Origin: JAJDUF01 sp965238265
GTDB lineage: Bacteria; Chloroflexota; UBA11872; UBA12225; JAJDUF01
NCBI GenBank assembly: GCA_965238265.1
Contig: OZ250185.1
Location: 868,001-932,000 of the forward strand
DNA: 64,000 nt
Direction: 5' to 3'
Shown piece after piece: positions 34,452 through 42,659 of the stretch (position 1 is its first letter; the number at the start of each line of letters is the position of its first letter). The notes under the pieces are model-generated. The model was not told where the DNA came from. It made no database searches and saw nothing but the letters and a program-made list of their open reading frames with translations. Made by a program: the position numbers and the translations under genes.

Positions 34452-34538
34452 GCCACAGAGAACACAGAGAGCACAGAGTAAGGGCTACAGCATGCTGTAG
34501 CCCTGTCCCCCTGCGAAGCGGGGTGACCATAGGGGGAG
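34451..34538. repeat. CACAGAG repeat copy 2 with two adjoining palindromes
   Basis: 34451-34480 matches 7191-7220 over 30 bp; 34482-34503 is GGCTACAGCATGCTGTAGCC, and 34504-34538 is the C-run/G-run element. A CCCCTTCCCTGGCAGGGAAG palindrome continues at about 34567-34590. Confidence 0.75.
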
Positions 34539-34637
34539 GCCGGAGCGGGGTGGAGTGGACCTAACCCCCGGCCCCTTCCCTGGCAGGGAAGGGGAGTGAG
34601 GGCGGGGGGATGCTTGCCGCAAGCCAAGCGCTGGCAG

Positions 34638-35669
34638 CTACGCCGGCAAGGAGTCGGGTACGCCGGCGGCATCCGCCATGATCGTCTCGATGTCCGCGAG
34701 GTCGTTCGCGGTCAACTGGACGTTGAGCGCACCAACGTTTTCTACGACCTCGCTCGGCTGGGCCATGCCGACGAGCGCTACGCTTACCGCCGGCTGGTGT
34801 AACACCCACGCGAGCGCCAGCTGGGCGATGCTGGCGCGGTGGCGACGGGCGAGACTCCTCAGGCGTTCGACTACGGCGAGGTTCCGTGTGAAGTTCTCCG
34901 GGACAAACAAGCCTGGGGAGAAGGCCGCGCTCCGGCGCGGGTCCGTCTCGGAGTAGGTCATCTCCGGCGTCAATGCACCAGCGAGCAAGCCGGCGGCCAA
35001 CGTATCGGAGGCGAGCACCCCGATACCGAACATCCGGCAGGTCTCGAAGACTTCCTGCTCCCAACGCCGGTCGAAGAGATGATAGTCAACCTCGTTGACG
35101 ATCAGCGGAGCGTGCGGCAAGCCGGCAAGCACCTGCTCGGCCTTGAAGTTGGCGACCCCAATATGGCGCACCTTACCCTGCTCCCGGGCCTCGACCAACG
35201 CGGCCATCGTCTCCTCGATGGGCGTCGTCGCGGGAGCGTCCACGAGGAGCAGATCTACATAATCGGTTCCGAGACGGCGCAAGCTGGCGTGTAGCCCCCC
35301 TACACCGTCGAGGACCGCGGTGCGGCTACTATCACGGCGGACAGTCCGCGCCGGGTCGCCGGGGTCCCACGTATATCCGACCTTAGTGATGATGGTGACT
35401 TCCTGGCGCCAGCGGCCGAGTGCCCGCCCCAGCAGCTCCTCGGCGCGGCCGAAGCCGTAGTGTGGCGCGGTGTCGAAACAGTTGATACCCACGGTCATCG
35501 CCTGCCGGATGGTGGCGAGGGCATCAGCCCCACTGACCGGTCCGAAGGCACCGCCGAGGGGGCGGCACCCGAAGCCAATCGCCGAGGTCACTAGCTCAGA
35601 GCGGCCGACATGGCGATACTCCATCGGAGCCGGGGCCATCGGCGCCATATGCAAGGGGATTCCCACCAT
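34638..35669 (-). CDS. Aldo/keto reductase-fold protein lacking the catalytic histidine
   Basis: A 343-residue TIM-barrel protein of the aldo/keto reductase superfamily. Asp and Tyr of the tetrad are in FDTAPHYGFG and the Lys in IITKVGY, but the His-bearing position reads YVDLLLVDAPATT, one residue shorter than the LLHDAP of the paralogue at 16470-17450, so no His is present. NADPH-binding features in the C-terminal part (ALVGMAQPSEV) are kept. It may bind cofactor and act on an unusual substrate, or have lost oxidoreductase activity. The start ATG 35669 is uncertain; ATG 35624 (MEYRHVGRSE) is possible. Confidence 0.8.
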   Translation of the reverse strand: MVGIPLHMAPMAPAPMEYRHVGRSELVTSAIGFGCRPLGGAFGPVSGADALATIRQAMTVGINCFDTAPHYGFGRAEELLGRALGRWRQEVTIITKVGYTWDPGDPARTVRRDSSRTAVLDGVGGLHASLRRLGTDYVDLLLVDAPATTPIEETMAALVEAREQGKVRHIGVANFKAEQVLAGLPHAPLIVNEVDYHLFDRRWEQEVFETCRMFGIGVLASDTLAAGLLAGALTPEMTYSETDPRRSAAFSPGLFVPENFTRNLAVVERLRSLARRHRASIAQLALAWVLHQPAVSVALVGMAQPSEVVENVGALNVQLTANDLADIETIMADAAGVPDSLPA

Positions 35670-35828
35670 TGCTTGCCCTTATACGCCAGGATTGCCGACC
35701 GACCGGGGAAGGCCGCATGCACCACGCAGACAGAAAGAGGGCCAGGAGCGCCAAGACTGGAGCATCAACGAGGCACCTGCCGAGTAAGCAACCAACTCAT
35801 CCGGTACTCTGGCCGAGCAAACGACTCG

Positions 35829-36935
35829 CTACGCTCGGTTCCAGGCATGGGCTACCGCCGGTGCCATCTGCGGCGTCTCTGTGGTAGACGGCTCGCCCAA
35901 CGGCGCTGCCTGGGGACGCGGTTGATTGAAAACCTCCACCAACTCACGGGCGACCGCCGCCGGATCATGACGGATGGCGTCTTGCTTATTCCACAAGACA
36001 TATTCCTCGCTGCGTTGCTCGATCATGCTTCCGGCAACAACCTGGGCGCCCAAACCGGTGATCTTCCGCACCTCCTCTGGCGTAATTGCTAGCAGTAAGA
36101 GACCGTTACGCTGGAACCGCTCCAGGGTAGCCTCGGAGGGTACCCCGGTATTGATGAGCGCGTAATCGAGCAGATCGGCTCCGAGGTACGAGGCCACCTC
36201 GGCCACGTGATCGTAGGCCGTGAGATCGTCAGTCTGACCGGGCTGGGTAGTGGTATTGCAGATATACACGGTGCGCGCGCCACGCTCCCGGGCTTCAGCG
36301 ATGGCCTCGCGCACCCCCTTCACCAGCAGCGAGGCGACCACGGTGGTGAAAAGGCTGCCCGGCCCGAAAGTGATCAGATCGGCTTCGTGGAGCGCCTCGA
36401 CCACACCGGGATAGACCTCGACTTCCTCATCGCGGAGGAAGACGCGCTGGATCGAGGGCTTGTCTAGCCCCCGCACGCTGACTTCCTCGTACCGTAAGGT
36501 GCCGTCTACCAGTTCGGCACAGAGATGCGTGCTCATGAGGGTGACCGGCAAGACGCGCCCGGCAGATTGCAGAATACGGTTCGTTTCCAGCACCGCCCGC
36601 TCAAAGCTCCCGGTCATCTGCGCCAAGGCGCCGATAAACAAATTGCCAAACGCCACCCCGTTGAACTCGTTGAGCCGCTGGCTGATGATCCGGTGCTGAA
36701 ACAGGTCCCGCAGGAGGGGGTCGGCGCGCGAAAGCGTCACCATCGCGTTACGCAGATCGCCCGGCGCCGGCACCCGGAGGATATTCCGCACTGCGCCGGT
36801 GCTGCGACCGGAATCGGTCACAGCGATCACGCCCGTCACGTCATCCGTGTACTCGATCAGCCCCTGCATGACCTGGGCTGCGCCGCAGCCTCCCCCGAAG
36901 CAGACAGCCTTGAATGCGCGATGAGGTGTGGTCAC
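35829..36935 (-). CDS. yvcK: YvcK-family (CofD-like) protein
   Basis: A 368-residue protein of the YvcK/CofD fold, which in Bacillus binds UDP-GlcNAc and is needed for growth on gluconeogenic carbon and for envelope control. Matches: FGGGCGAAQVMQGL at the glycine loop, TDSGRSTGAVRNILRVPAPGD spanning the characteristic second motif, and ITFGPGSLFTTVVASLLV. The second motif differs from the usual DDGGSSG form, which may alter ligand specificity. Start is GTG 36935 with AGGAG about 10 nt ahead. In many Firmicutes and Actinobacteria it sits with rapZ and whiA; neither is present here. A 35-residue Pro/Ala tail follows the domain. Confidence 0.8.
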   Translation of the reverse strand: MTTPHRAFKAVCFGGGCGAAQVMQGLIEYTDDVTGVIAVTDSGRSTGAVRNILRVPAPGDLRNAMVTLSRADPLLRDLFQHRIISQRLNEFNGVAFGNLFIGALAQMTGSFERAVLETNRILQSAGRVLPVTLMSTHLCAELVDGTLRYEEVSVRGLDKPSIQRVFLRDEEVEVYPGVVEALHEADLITFGPGSLFTTVVASLLVKGVREAIAEARERGARTVYICNTTTQPGQTDDLTAYDHVAEVASYLGADLLDYALINTGVPSEATLERFQRNGLLLLAITPEEVRKITGLGAQVVAGSMIEQRSEEYVLWNKQDAIRHDPAAVARELVEVFNQPRPQAAPLGEPSTTETPQMAPAVAHAWNRA

Positions 36936-37160
36936 TGGCTACATACTCCTGCCGAGATTCCTGGTCATGGCTAACCGCGATCGCTGCGGTCCGCACTGAC
37001 CAGCCAGCGACTACCCTTACGATGCAATCGTCGGGTCGGGCGTCGCTATGGTACCACAAAAACACAAACGAGACACTCGTGCCAAGAGTCTCACCCAGCG
37101 GCGGCAGCAGCGCCTCCCCGCGCCGGGGCGGCTACGCTGCTGTGCTAAGATGACTCTACT

Positions 37161-37553
37161 GTGCCACGCCTGTTTACGCTCGAAGCAGCCATCGCGCTCC
37201 TGCCCCGTGTTCGGGAGCTGATGGCTCGCGCCCAGCAACAGCGCCACGACTACCTCGCGGCCGAACGGCAGCTCGCGGAGGCAGTGCAAACCGTGCGGGG
37301 TAACGGCCATCGCGCGGACACGTTGCAGTCGGCGCAGGAGGCAGCCGCCCGCGCCCTGCGCCAGGTCCGGCAAACCGTCGAGGCGCTGCAAGCCACCGGC
37401 TGCGAGGTCAAAGACCTGGAGCTGGGCTTGGTTGATTTCCGGTCGCAGCGGGAAGGGCGGGAAGTCTATCTCTGTTGGCGCGTTGGCGAGGCGACGATCT
37501 CCTATTGGCACGAGCTTGACGCCGGATTCGGCGGGCGGCAGCCGCTCGACTAG
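37161..37553 (+). CDS. DUF2203 family protein
   Basis: A 130-residue protein of the DUF2203 family: RLFTLEAAIALLPRVRELM at the start, a helical middle (residues 25-75) and GCEVKDLELGLVDFRSQREG followed by VYLCWRVGE and ISYWHEL at the end. The family is found mainly in Chloroflexota, Deinococcus and cyanobacteria and has no assigned role. Start is GTG 37161, and no strong ribosome binding site is visible. A small gene begins 45 nt downstream on the same strand. Confidence 0.75.
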   Translation: MPRLFTLEAAIALLPRVRELMARAQQQRHDYLAAERQLAEAVQTVRGNGHRADTLQSAQEAAARALRQVRQTVEALQATGCEVKDLELGLVDFRSQREGREVYLCWRVGEATISYWHELDAGFGGRQPLD

Positions 37554-37597
37554 CCTGAATGGCAAGGTATCCGGCACAGACAAGGAAAACAGGCACC

Positions 37598-37891
37598 ATG
37601 ACACAGCGGGGCCAAGCCACCCTCCCACCGGACATTGATGACCGCGTGCGGGCCATTGCGCGCGAGCAGGAGCCGGCCGCGGCGGCCCTCGCCCTGGCGC
37701 TCATCGTCCATCGGGCCACGAACGAGCTGCAAAAACTCAGCCGCAGCGAAGCCGCACGGCGGCGCGGCCAGCCGGATTGGAGCGCCTGGGCCAGCTTGCA
37801 GAATGCCGCCCGCGACATGGTACTCAAGGCCGCCACGTGCCGGAAGACGGCCCGCCAGTTGGCTGCCGCCGCGGACGACAACCCGGCGTAG
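37598..37891 (+). CDS. Hypothetical small helical protein
   Basis: A 97-residue protein with no recognised family. It is helical throughout, with basic residues concentrated at 45-60 (LSRSEAARRRGQPDWSAW). AAGGA lies about 10 nt before ATG 37598 and the gene is close behind the DUF2203 gene, which suggests co-transcription. Confidence 0.5.
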   Translation: MTQRGQATLPPDIDDRVRAIAREQEPAAAALALALIVHRATNELQKLSRSEAARRRGQPDWSAWASLQNAARDMVLKAATCRKTARQLAAAADDNPA

Positions 37892-37932
37892 GTCCACGCG
37901 CAGCGCCCGTCCGGTGTGCCGGACGGCAGACG

Positions 37933-38331
37933 CTACGGATCGAGGCAGACGAGCGGGCGCGGGTCGTCCACTACGGTCGCCGGGCCGGTGGGGCCGTCGT
38001 AATCGGGCGCCGCCAGCACTACCACTTGGCGCATCGGCGTGGCGCCGGTGTTGCGGAACCAGTGGACGGTATGCGGGGGGATGATGACCGCCACGCCGGG
38101 GCGGACCGTGACTTTCTCGTCCCCAACCTCGCCCTCGCCGCTGCCCGCCAGGAACAGAAAGACTTCCTCGTGGGGATGCGTGTGCTTGGTCGTGGGGCCG
38201 CCGCCCGGCTGCCACTCCGAGGTCCAGATCGAGACCGCCGACGCGCCGACAGACTTGCTGACCAAGTAATGCTGGACCGCGCCGGGGTTGGTCCGGTATT
38301 TGGGACGGTCGCCGCCGTACACGACAGGCAT
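37933..38331 (-). CDS. Cupin domain protein
   Basis: A 132-residue single cupin. Motif 1 is present as HTHPHEEVFLFLAGSGEG (His-X-His and Glu metal ligands), and motif 2 as PPHTVHWFRNTG. Such small cupins bind Fe, Mn or Zn and serve as dioxygenases, isomerases or sensors. It ends 42 nt from, and is convergent with, the small plus-strand gene before it. Function not assigned. Confidence 0.8.
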   Translation of the reverse strand: MPVVYGGDRPKYRTNPGAVQHYLVSKSVGASAVSIWTSEWQPGGGPTTKHTHPHEEVFLFLAGSGEGEVGDEKVTVRPGVAVIIPPHTVHWFRNTGATPMRQVVVLAAPDYDGPTGPATVVDDPRPLVCLDP

Positions 38332-38420
38332 CGGTGCCTCCTCTCAGCCGTGGCGTTGCCGGCCATCATACACCGGGAGCCGGGATGGTATCCCGGCAGC
38401 AGTGCAGTTCGGGGAATTAA

Positions 38421-38463
38421 CACTACTGAACTGTTGTCAAATCTACAGGAAGTAGTGTATGCT
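38421..38463 (+). promoter_or_regulatory. Promoter with an overlapping inverted-repeat operator candidate
   Basis: A sigma70-like promoter, TTGTCA (38434-38439), 18-nt spacer, TATGCT (38458-38463), sits 35 bp upstream of the HTH-NYN start. The perfect inverted repeat CACTACT (38421-38427) / AGTAGTG (38451-38457) embraces the -35 box and abuts the -10 box, as expected for binding by a dimeric repressor, possibly the gene's own HTH domain. Confidence 0.5.
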
Positions 38464-38498
38464 CAGTGCCAGCCGATTCGCTGGTAGGGGGTATCACG

Positions 38499-39692
38499 AT
38501 GGCACCCGCCAAGCCTGGCCGCTTCATGTTCGACCCGGGGAGTATCACACAAGTCAGAAACCGCCTCGGACTCAGTCAAAAGAAGCTGGCTGCTCTCCTG
38601 GGTGTTCCCGCCAATACGCTGTCTCGCTGGGAAATCGGCGCCACCACTCCGGACGCCGATTCGCTGGCGGCTATCTATTCCGTGGCCGCTCAACATGGGA
38701 TATCCGCCCAATTCTTCCGTAGGAGGGAGAAGATGGCCAAAGCATCCAAGGGCCGTACCCGCTTGCTGGTAGTCTGGGACTTCCAGACACTACGGACATC
38801 TGCCAGCTATGTGCGCCAAGCTGATGAAGCGGTAAGGCAAGCGCTAAGAGCAAGGTTTCCCACCGTCGCCTCTAGCTCGTTCAAGGCATTTTCTTACCCG
38901 TCCGATTCTCAAGCGACTGATGAACTCATGGAACTCGGATGGGGGGTGTGGGAAGACGACGACGACCTGAGCGATGACATCATCAGTCAAAGCAAGAGTG
39001 ACTGTGGACACGAACCGGAGAACACCATCCTCGTGCTGCTGACTAACTATAGCCGGAGCGATTTCGTAGACCTGGTAGGAGAACTCAGGGGTGAAGGGGC
39101 GAACGTGTACCTTATGTCCTCAGGAGCCATGGAAAGGACGGCCCTAGTCAAAGCGGTAGGAGACAAGCATTGGATCAAGCTGAAGGGAATACCCAAGGCT
39201 GTCGAGGACCGTACCCGCCTGCTCGTGTTCTGGGACTTCGAGCACCTATCATCCCACGTCTTTTCTCTGCCCAATTTCCTAGATGACGCTGATGCGTCGG
39301 TGCGGCAGGAGCTTGACCGACGCTTCTCAGCCACATCCTCTCGCCGGTTCAAGGCGTTTGTACAGCAGTCTCCGCCATTTGCCAAGCCATCTGCCGTACT
39401 GCACGATCTGCAAAAGATCGGATGGAGAGTAGAAGAAAGTGATGACATCATCAGTCAAAGCAAGAGTGACTGCGGACACGAACCGGAGAACACCATCCTC
39501 GTGCTGCTGACTAACTATAGCCGGAGCGATTTCGTAGACCTGGTAGGAGAACTCAGGAGTCAAGAGGTGAAGGTGTACATCATGTCTTCTTCAGGAGTCA
39601 TGGAAAGGACGGCCCTAGTCAAAGCGGTAGGGGACAAGCATTGGATCAAGCTGACAGGACAGGTGTGGTCGCAGGTGCCACACTGGGTATGA
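38499..39692 (+). CDS. XRE-type HTH protein with two tandem NYN-like nuclease domains
   Basis: A 397-residue protein. Residues 16-65 are an XRE helix-turn-helix (VRNRLGLSQKKLAALLGVPA then LSRWEIG). Two copies of a PIN-like NYN domain follow at about 88-230 and 235-390, each starting TRLLV-WDF and carrying DDIISQSKSDCG, NTILVLLTNYSRSDFVDLVG and ALVKAVGDKHWIKL. NYN domains are usually metal-dependent ribonucleases; in the ILVLLTNYSRSDF strand the expected first Asp of the family has been replaced by Asn, so activity is uncertain. The second halves of the domains are nearly identical in DNA. GC content is below the neighbours and tRNA-Asn follows 114 nt downstream, both signs of acquired DNA. 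Confidence 0.75.
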   Translation: MAPAKPGRFMFDPGSITQVRNRLGLSQKKLAALLGVPANTLSRWEIGATTPDADSLAAIYSVAAQHGISAQFFRRREKMAKASKGRTRLLVVWDFQTLRTSASYVRQADEAVRQALRARFPTVASSSFKAFSYPSDSQATDELMELGWGVWEDDDDLSDDIISQSKSDCGHEPENTILVLLTNYSRSDFVDLVGELRGEGANVYLMSSGAMERTALVKAVGDKHWIKLKGIPKAVEDRTRLLVFWDFEHLSSHVFSLPNFLDDADASVRQELDRRFSATSSRRFKAFVQQSPPFAKPSAVLHDLQKIGWRVEESDDIISQSKSDCGHEPENTILVLLTNYSRSDFVDLVGELRSQEVKVYIMSSSGVMERTALVKAVGDKHWIKLTGQVWSQVPHWV

Positions 39693-39806
39693 GTTTGACG
39701 ATAGCTCGATCCAGCGAGCGAATCTGCCAGTAGACTAACCGCCCGGTTCCACGGCGAGGTGGTGAGTGTCCTGCTCCGGCCTGGTATACTCTAGGTGGTC
39801 GGGCGA

Positions 39807-39882
39807 TCCTCGATAGCTCAATTGGTAGAGCGGGCGGCTGTTAACCGCTAGGTTGCAGGTTCGAGTCCTGCTCGAGGAGCCA
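39807..39882 (+). tRNA. tRNA-Asn (GTT)
   Basis: A 76-nt cloverleaf: acceptor arms TCCTCGA and TCGAGGA, D arm AGCTCAATTGGTAGAGC, anticodon loop CTGTTAA (GTT), T loop in GCAGGTTCGAGTCCTGC, discriminator G and an encoded CCA. A TATACT hexamer 17 bp upstream could be its -10 box. tRNA genes are common attachment sites for mobile DNA, and the gene just upstream looks acquired. Confidence 0.95.
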
Positions 39883-39922
39883 TACCTGCCGGTACTCGGA
39901 CGGGAGCCTTGCACCGCGGGGG

Positions 39923-40678
39923 TTATTCCGCTTGCAGTCGGCGGAGTTGCTCCCGGAGCCGCCGCAACTCGGCTTCGGCCGTCAAGCGGGCTGCACGCTC
40001 GACGGCGGCGCGGTCTTCGGCCAACCGGCGGGCTGCACGCTCGGCTGCGTGCTGGGCTTGCAGCTCGGTCGGGGTGGGCAGGTACGCGCCGGCCACCGGA
40101 TCGTACACCCGCAGGTGGCCCTCGTCCCAGCATAGGTCCAGCCCCAACACCGGGCTGTGGCCCCAGATTAATCCCCCCGGCTCCGCCGTGATCCGGAGCG
40201 GCTCGTACGTCCCACCCACCAGCCGCTCCCCGGCCAGCGCCGCATCGTGATACCGGCCCCCCGTGTGGTCGAACCGCCAGTATTCCCTCACGCCATAGCC
40301 CGCGTACCCCGTGCGCTTGACCGTGTAATCGCGCCGGCCCGTGCTCCGCGAGGCCACTTCCAGCACAAAGTCCGGCGGCTGGCCCACTTCACTCAGCACA
40401 TAGCCATTGCGCGCCACGATGGCGGCGGGATTGACGCCGAACGCGACCACGCAGTCGGGCGCCAGCCGCTCCGCGTCGTTGCCGGCCTCGCGCCGGAGGT
40501 AGCCCTGGCCGCAGACCAGCACATCGGCGCGCGGGACAAAGTAGGCTTGCAGGACACTGTCGAACGCCACGATCCGGAGGTGTTGCTGCATATCGGGTAT
40601 CCGGGGCGGATCGGGGAGCGGCTCCAGGTGCGCGAACTCGCCGGGCGGAGGGGGGCGGAGGACGGTTCTCGTTGCCAT
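39923..40678 (-). CDS. Uma2-family (DUF820) PD-(D/E)XK-like protein, copy 2
   Basis: A 251-residue Uma2 protein. Catalytic-site candidates are the Asp in RLAPDCVVAFG, the Glu in FVLEVASRSTG and the Lys in YTVKRTGYAG. GVREYWRFD is the usual following strand. The C-terminus from about 195 is an Ala/Glu/Arg coiled coil (AERAARRLAEDRAAVERAAR). The sequence is clearly diverged from the pair at 48659 and 52308. I start at ATG 40678; another ATG at 40690 is possible. A TATAAT box is at 40741-40746. Confidence 0.85.
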   Translation of the reverse strand: MATRTVLRPPPPGEFAHLEPLPDPPRIPDMQQHLRIVAFDSVLQAYFVPRADVLVCGQGYLRREAGNDAERLAPDCVVAFGVNPAAIVARNGYVLSEVGQPPDFVLEVASRSTGRRDYTVKRTGYAGYGVREYWRFDHTGGRYHDAALAGERLVGGTYEPLRITAEPGGLIWGHSPVLGLDLCWDEGHLRVYDPVAGAYLPTPTELQAQHAAERAARRLAEDRAAVERAARLTAEAELRRLREQLRRLQAE

Positions 40679-40740
40679 CGGAGGCCTCATGCGGGACAGC
40701 CGATTCGCGCGGTAGCGGTGTGGGACTACCCGGCGGTGGC

Positions 40741-40746
40741 ATTATA
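40741..40746 (-). promoter_or_regulatory. -10 box upstream of Uma2 copy 2
   Basis: TATAAT on the minus strand, about 62 nt before the start codon; two other Uma2 genes here have the same hexamer at a similar place. No convincing -35 box. Confidence 0.4.
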
Positions 40747-40817
40747 GCCGACAGTAGGCTGCGTGGGCCGGGCCGTCGCAGCGGCAGCCGGCTGTGTACC
40801 GCTGCCGTGCGACGCGC

Positions 40818-41339
40818 CTAGGCCGGCTCGGCGCCGGCGCTCCTGCTGTCCCCGCGATGCTCAGGTGGGTCCTCGGGCATGAGGTCGTTGAGGACTTCAT
40901 GGAAAACCGATGGAACCTGCACCCCGGTATTGTTGTCCGCTGCCGTCGCATCATCATCAGTCGGGGGAGGCTTGCTATGGGTCACGTAGAGCGGTAGGCC
41001 GAGATGCAGCGCCAAGGCGACGCTTTCGACAACATCACCCCGAATCCAGCGGCACTTGACCCCCTCGACCAGCATGAGCGAGGCGCTGGCTCCCTCCGCC
41101 TGGTCAAGAGTGAGCAGCACCGAGCTGAATGCGCCGCCGAGGGCCTGTACGCCCGCCACGAACGGCTGATACAGCCCACAGCGCTCGTGCAGCCCGTGCG
41201 CCCCCAAGGCCAACGGCGCAGCCTGGCACGCGGGGATGGCCAGGCTGATCTCATCGCCGCTCTGGCAGCCTGTGAGCACGAGCACCGCCTCGTGGGAATG
41301 CCGGCGCCGGTACAAGCGCTGGACCTGTACGACTTCCAT
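40818..41339 (-). CDS. Bifunctional nuclease family (DUF151) protein
   Basis: A 173-residue protein of the DUF151 family, whose plant and bacterial members are described as bifunctional DNase/RNases. Family segments are VLVLTGCQSGDEISLAIPACQA, GHALLALAF-like region ALGGAFSSVLLTLDQAEGAS, and SVALALHLGLPLYV. About 45 C-terminal residues are variable and probably unstructured. ATG 41339 has a GGAG upstream at normal spacing; an earlier ATG at 41387 has none. The AT-rich leader 41390-41450 contains several promoter-like hexamers on the minus strand, such as TTGACG at 41439-41444. Confidence 0.75.
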   Translation of the reverse strand: MEVVQVQRLYRRRHSHEAVLVLTGCQSGDEISLAIPACQAAPLALGAHGLHERCGLYQPFVAGVQALGGAFSSVLLTLDQAEGASASLMLVEGVKCRWIRGDVVESVALALHLGLPLYVTHSKPPPTDDDATAADNNTGVQVPSVFHEVLNDLMPEDPPEHRGDSRSAGAEPA

Positions 41340-41537
41340 GTTTTGCTCCCTTTCCAGGCAGAGGCCCGCATGGCCTCGTGGATACAATAGATAGTCTAAG
41401 CAATGTATAATAGTTAGCCTATACGAATTCTACGTGATCGTCAATGCTAATACGTGCGCGGATTGGAGACGAGGGAGACATCTGCGGCAATCGTCGCGTG
41501 GGGAGACGAGGCGGCCCGCTCGCTACACCACGCCGGC

Positions 41538-42659
41538 TTACGACTGGGGTCCCGCTTGCGGGAAGGCCACGAAGGCCCGGGCCTGATCCGGGACCAGCGT
41601 CACCGTCGTCCCGGGGGCCAGGGTGGTCGAGGCGCGCTGCCGGCACCGCACGGTGGCCCCGGACGGCAGCCGCACCACGAGGATCGTCTCCCCGCCGCGA
41701 AACTCCCGCGCGTGGATGACTGCCGTGCCTTCGGGACGCGGCAGTACCCGAAAGTCGTCGGGGTGGACCAGCAGGTCCACTGGGGAGGCTTCCGGGAGGG
41801 TCCCGTTGTTGCTGGCATAGCGCACGTTGCCGACCTCCGTGACCACCACGCCGTCGCGCACCTCACCCCGGAGAAAGTCACACGTCCCGGCCAGCTGGGC
41901 CACAAAGGGGGTTGCGGGCGCGTGGTAGATGCGGTCCGGGGTATCCAACTGCTCTAGGTGTCCGTCGTTCATCACCCCGACGCGGTCGGCCATCGCAAAG
42001 GCCTCCTCCCGGTCGTGGGTGACGAACACCGTCGCGATGGTATGCGCCCGGAGAATGCCCGCGACTTCCTGGCGCAGCCGCCGGCGCATGCCCGCGTCCA
42101 GATTGCTGAACGGCTCGTCCAGCAGCACCGTGATGGGGCGCGGGGCAATCGTCCGGGCCAGCGCCACCCGCTGCTGCTGCCCCCCGGATAGCTCGTGGGG
42201 GTACCGGTCCTCCAGCCCGCCCAGCCTGGCCAGGGCCAAGACCTCCGCCAGCCGCCGCCCGCGCTCCTGGCGTGACATCCGGCGTAGCCCAAAGGAGACG
42301 TTTTGGGCGACGGTCAGATGGGGGAACAGCGCGTACTCCTGAAACACCATCCCCACGTTCCGGCGGTTCGGCGGGACATGCACCGCCGGCCCGGACACTA
42401 CCCGCCCCTGAATCTGAATCTCGCCGCGGTCGGGACTCTCGAAGCCGGCGATAAGCCGCAGCACCGTGGTCTTGCCACTGCCGCTGGGGCCGAGGATGGA
42501 CAGAATCTCGCCCGGTTGCAGCGCAAAGCTCAGGCCCTCCACCGCCGCCATAGGGCCGTAACGCTTCGTCACACCGCTACATCGGACGACTGGCGTTGCC
42601 AGAGCCGCACCACCCCCGGCACTATCCGTGCGGCTCTGGCACGCCACAGCTTGGCTCAT
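41538..42659 (-). CDS. Ferric iron ABC transporter, ATP-binding protein
   Basis: A 373-residue ATPase of the FbpC/AfuC type that powers the permease encoded just upstream. Walker A is GPSGSGKT, the signature is LSGGQQQR, Walker B is ITVLLDEPFSNLD and the H-loop is FVTHDREEA; a C-terminal TOBE-like domain begins near residue 270. Its ATG overlaps the permease stop as ATGA, so translation is probably coupled. A hairpin of the covarying family occupies codons 7-21, giving a non-conserved N-terminal extension (SQAVACQSRTDSAGGGAAL) before the first strand. Confidence 0.9.
   Translation of the reverse strand: MSQAVACQSRTDSAGGGAALATPVVRCSGVTKRYGPMAAVEGLSFALQPGEILSILGPSGSGKTTVLRLIAGFESPDRGEIQIQGRVVSGPAVHVPPNRRNVGMVFQEYALFPHLTVAQNVSFGLRRMSRQERGRRLAEVLALARLGGLEDRYPHELSGGQQQRVALARTIAPRPITVLLDEPFSNLDAGMRRRLRQEVAGILRAHTIATVFVTHDREEAFAMADRVGVMNDGHLEQLDTPDRIYHAPATPFVAQLAGTCDFLRGEVRDGVVVTEVGNVRYASNNGTLPEASPVDLLVHPDDFRVLPRPEGTAVIHAREFRGGETILVVRLPSGATVRCRQRASTTLAPGTTVTLVPDQARAFVAFPQAGPQS
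42591..42646. repeat. Covarying hairpin family, H2
   Basis: GCCAGAGCCGCAC (42598-42610) pairs perfectly with GTGCGGCTCTGGC (42628-42640) across a 17-nt loop, and the stem is lengthened by TGGCGT (42591-42596) with ACGCCA (42641-42646). Lies inside the ATPase gene next to its start codon. Confidence 0.75.

Noticed and set aside
38400..39882. Integrated element with attachment site at tRNA-Asn
   Set aside because: The HTH-NYN gene looks acquired, but I find no integrase and no repeat of the tRNA 3' end upstream or downstream in the window.
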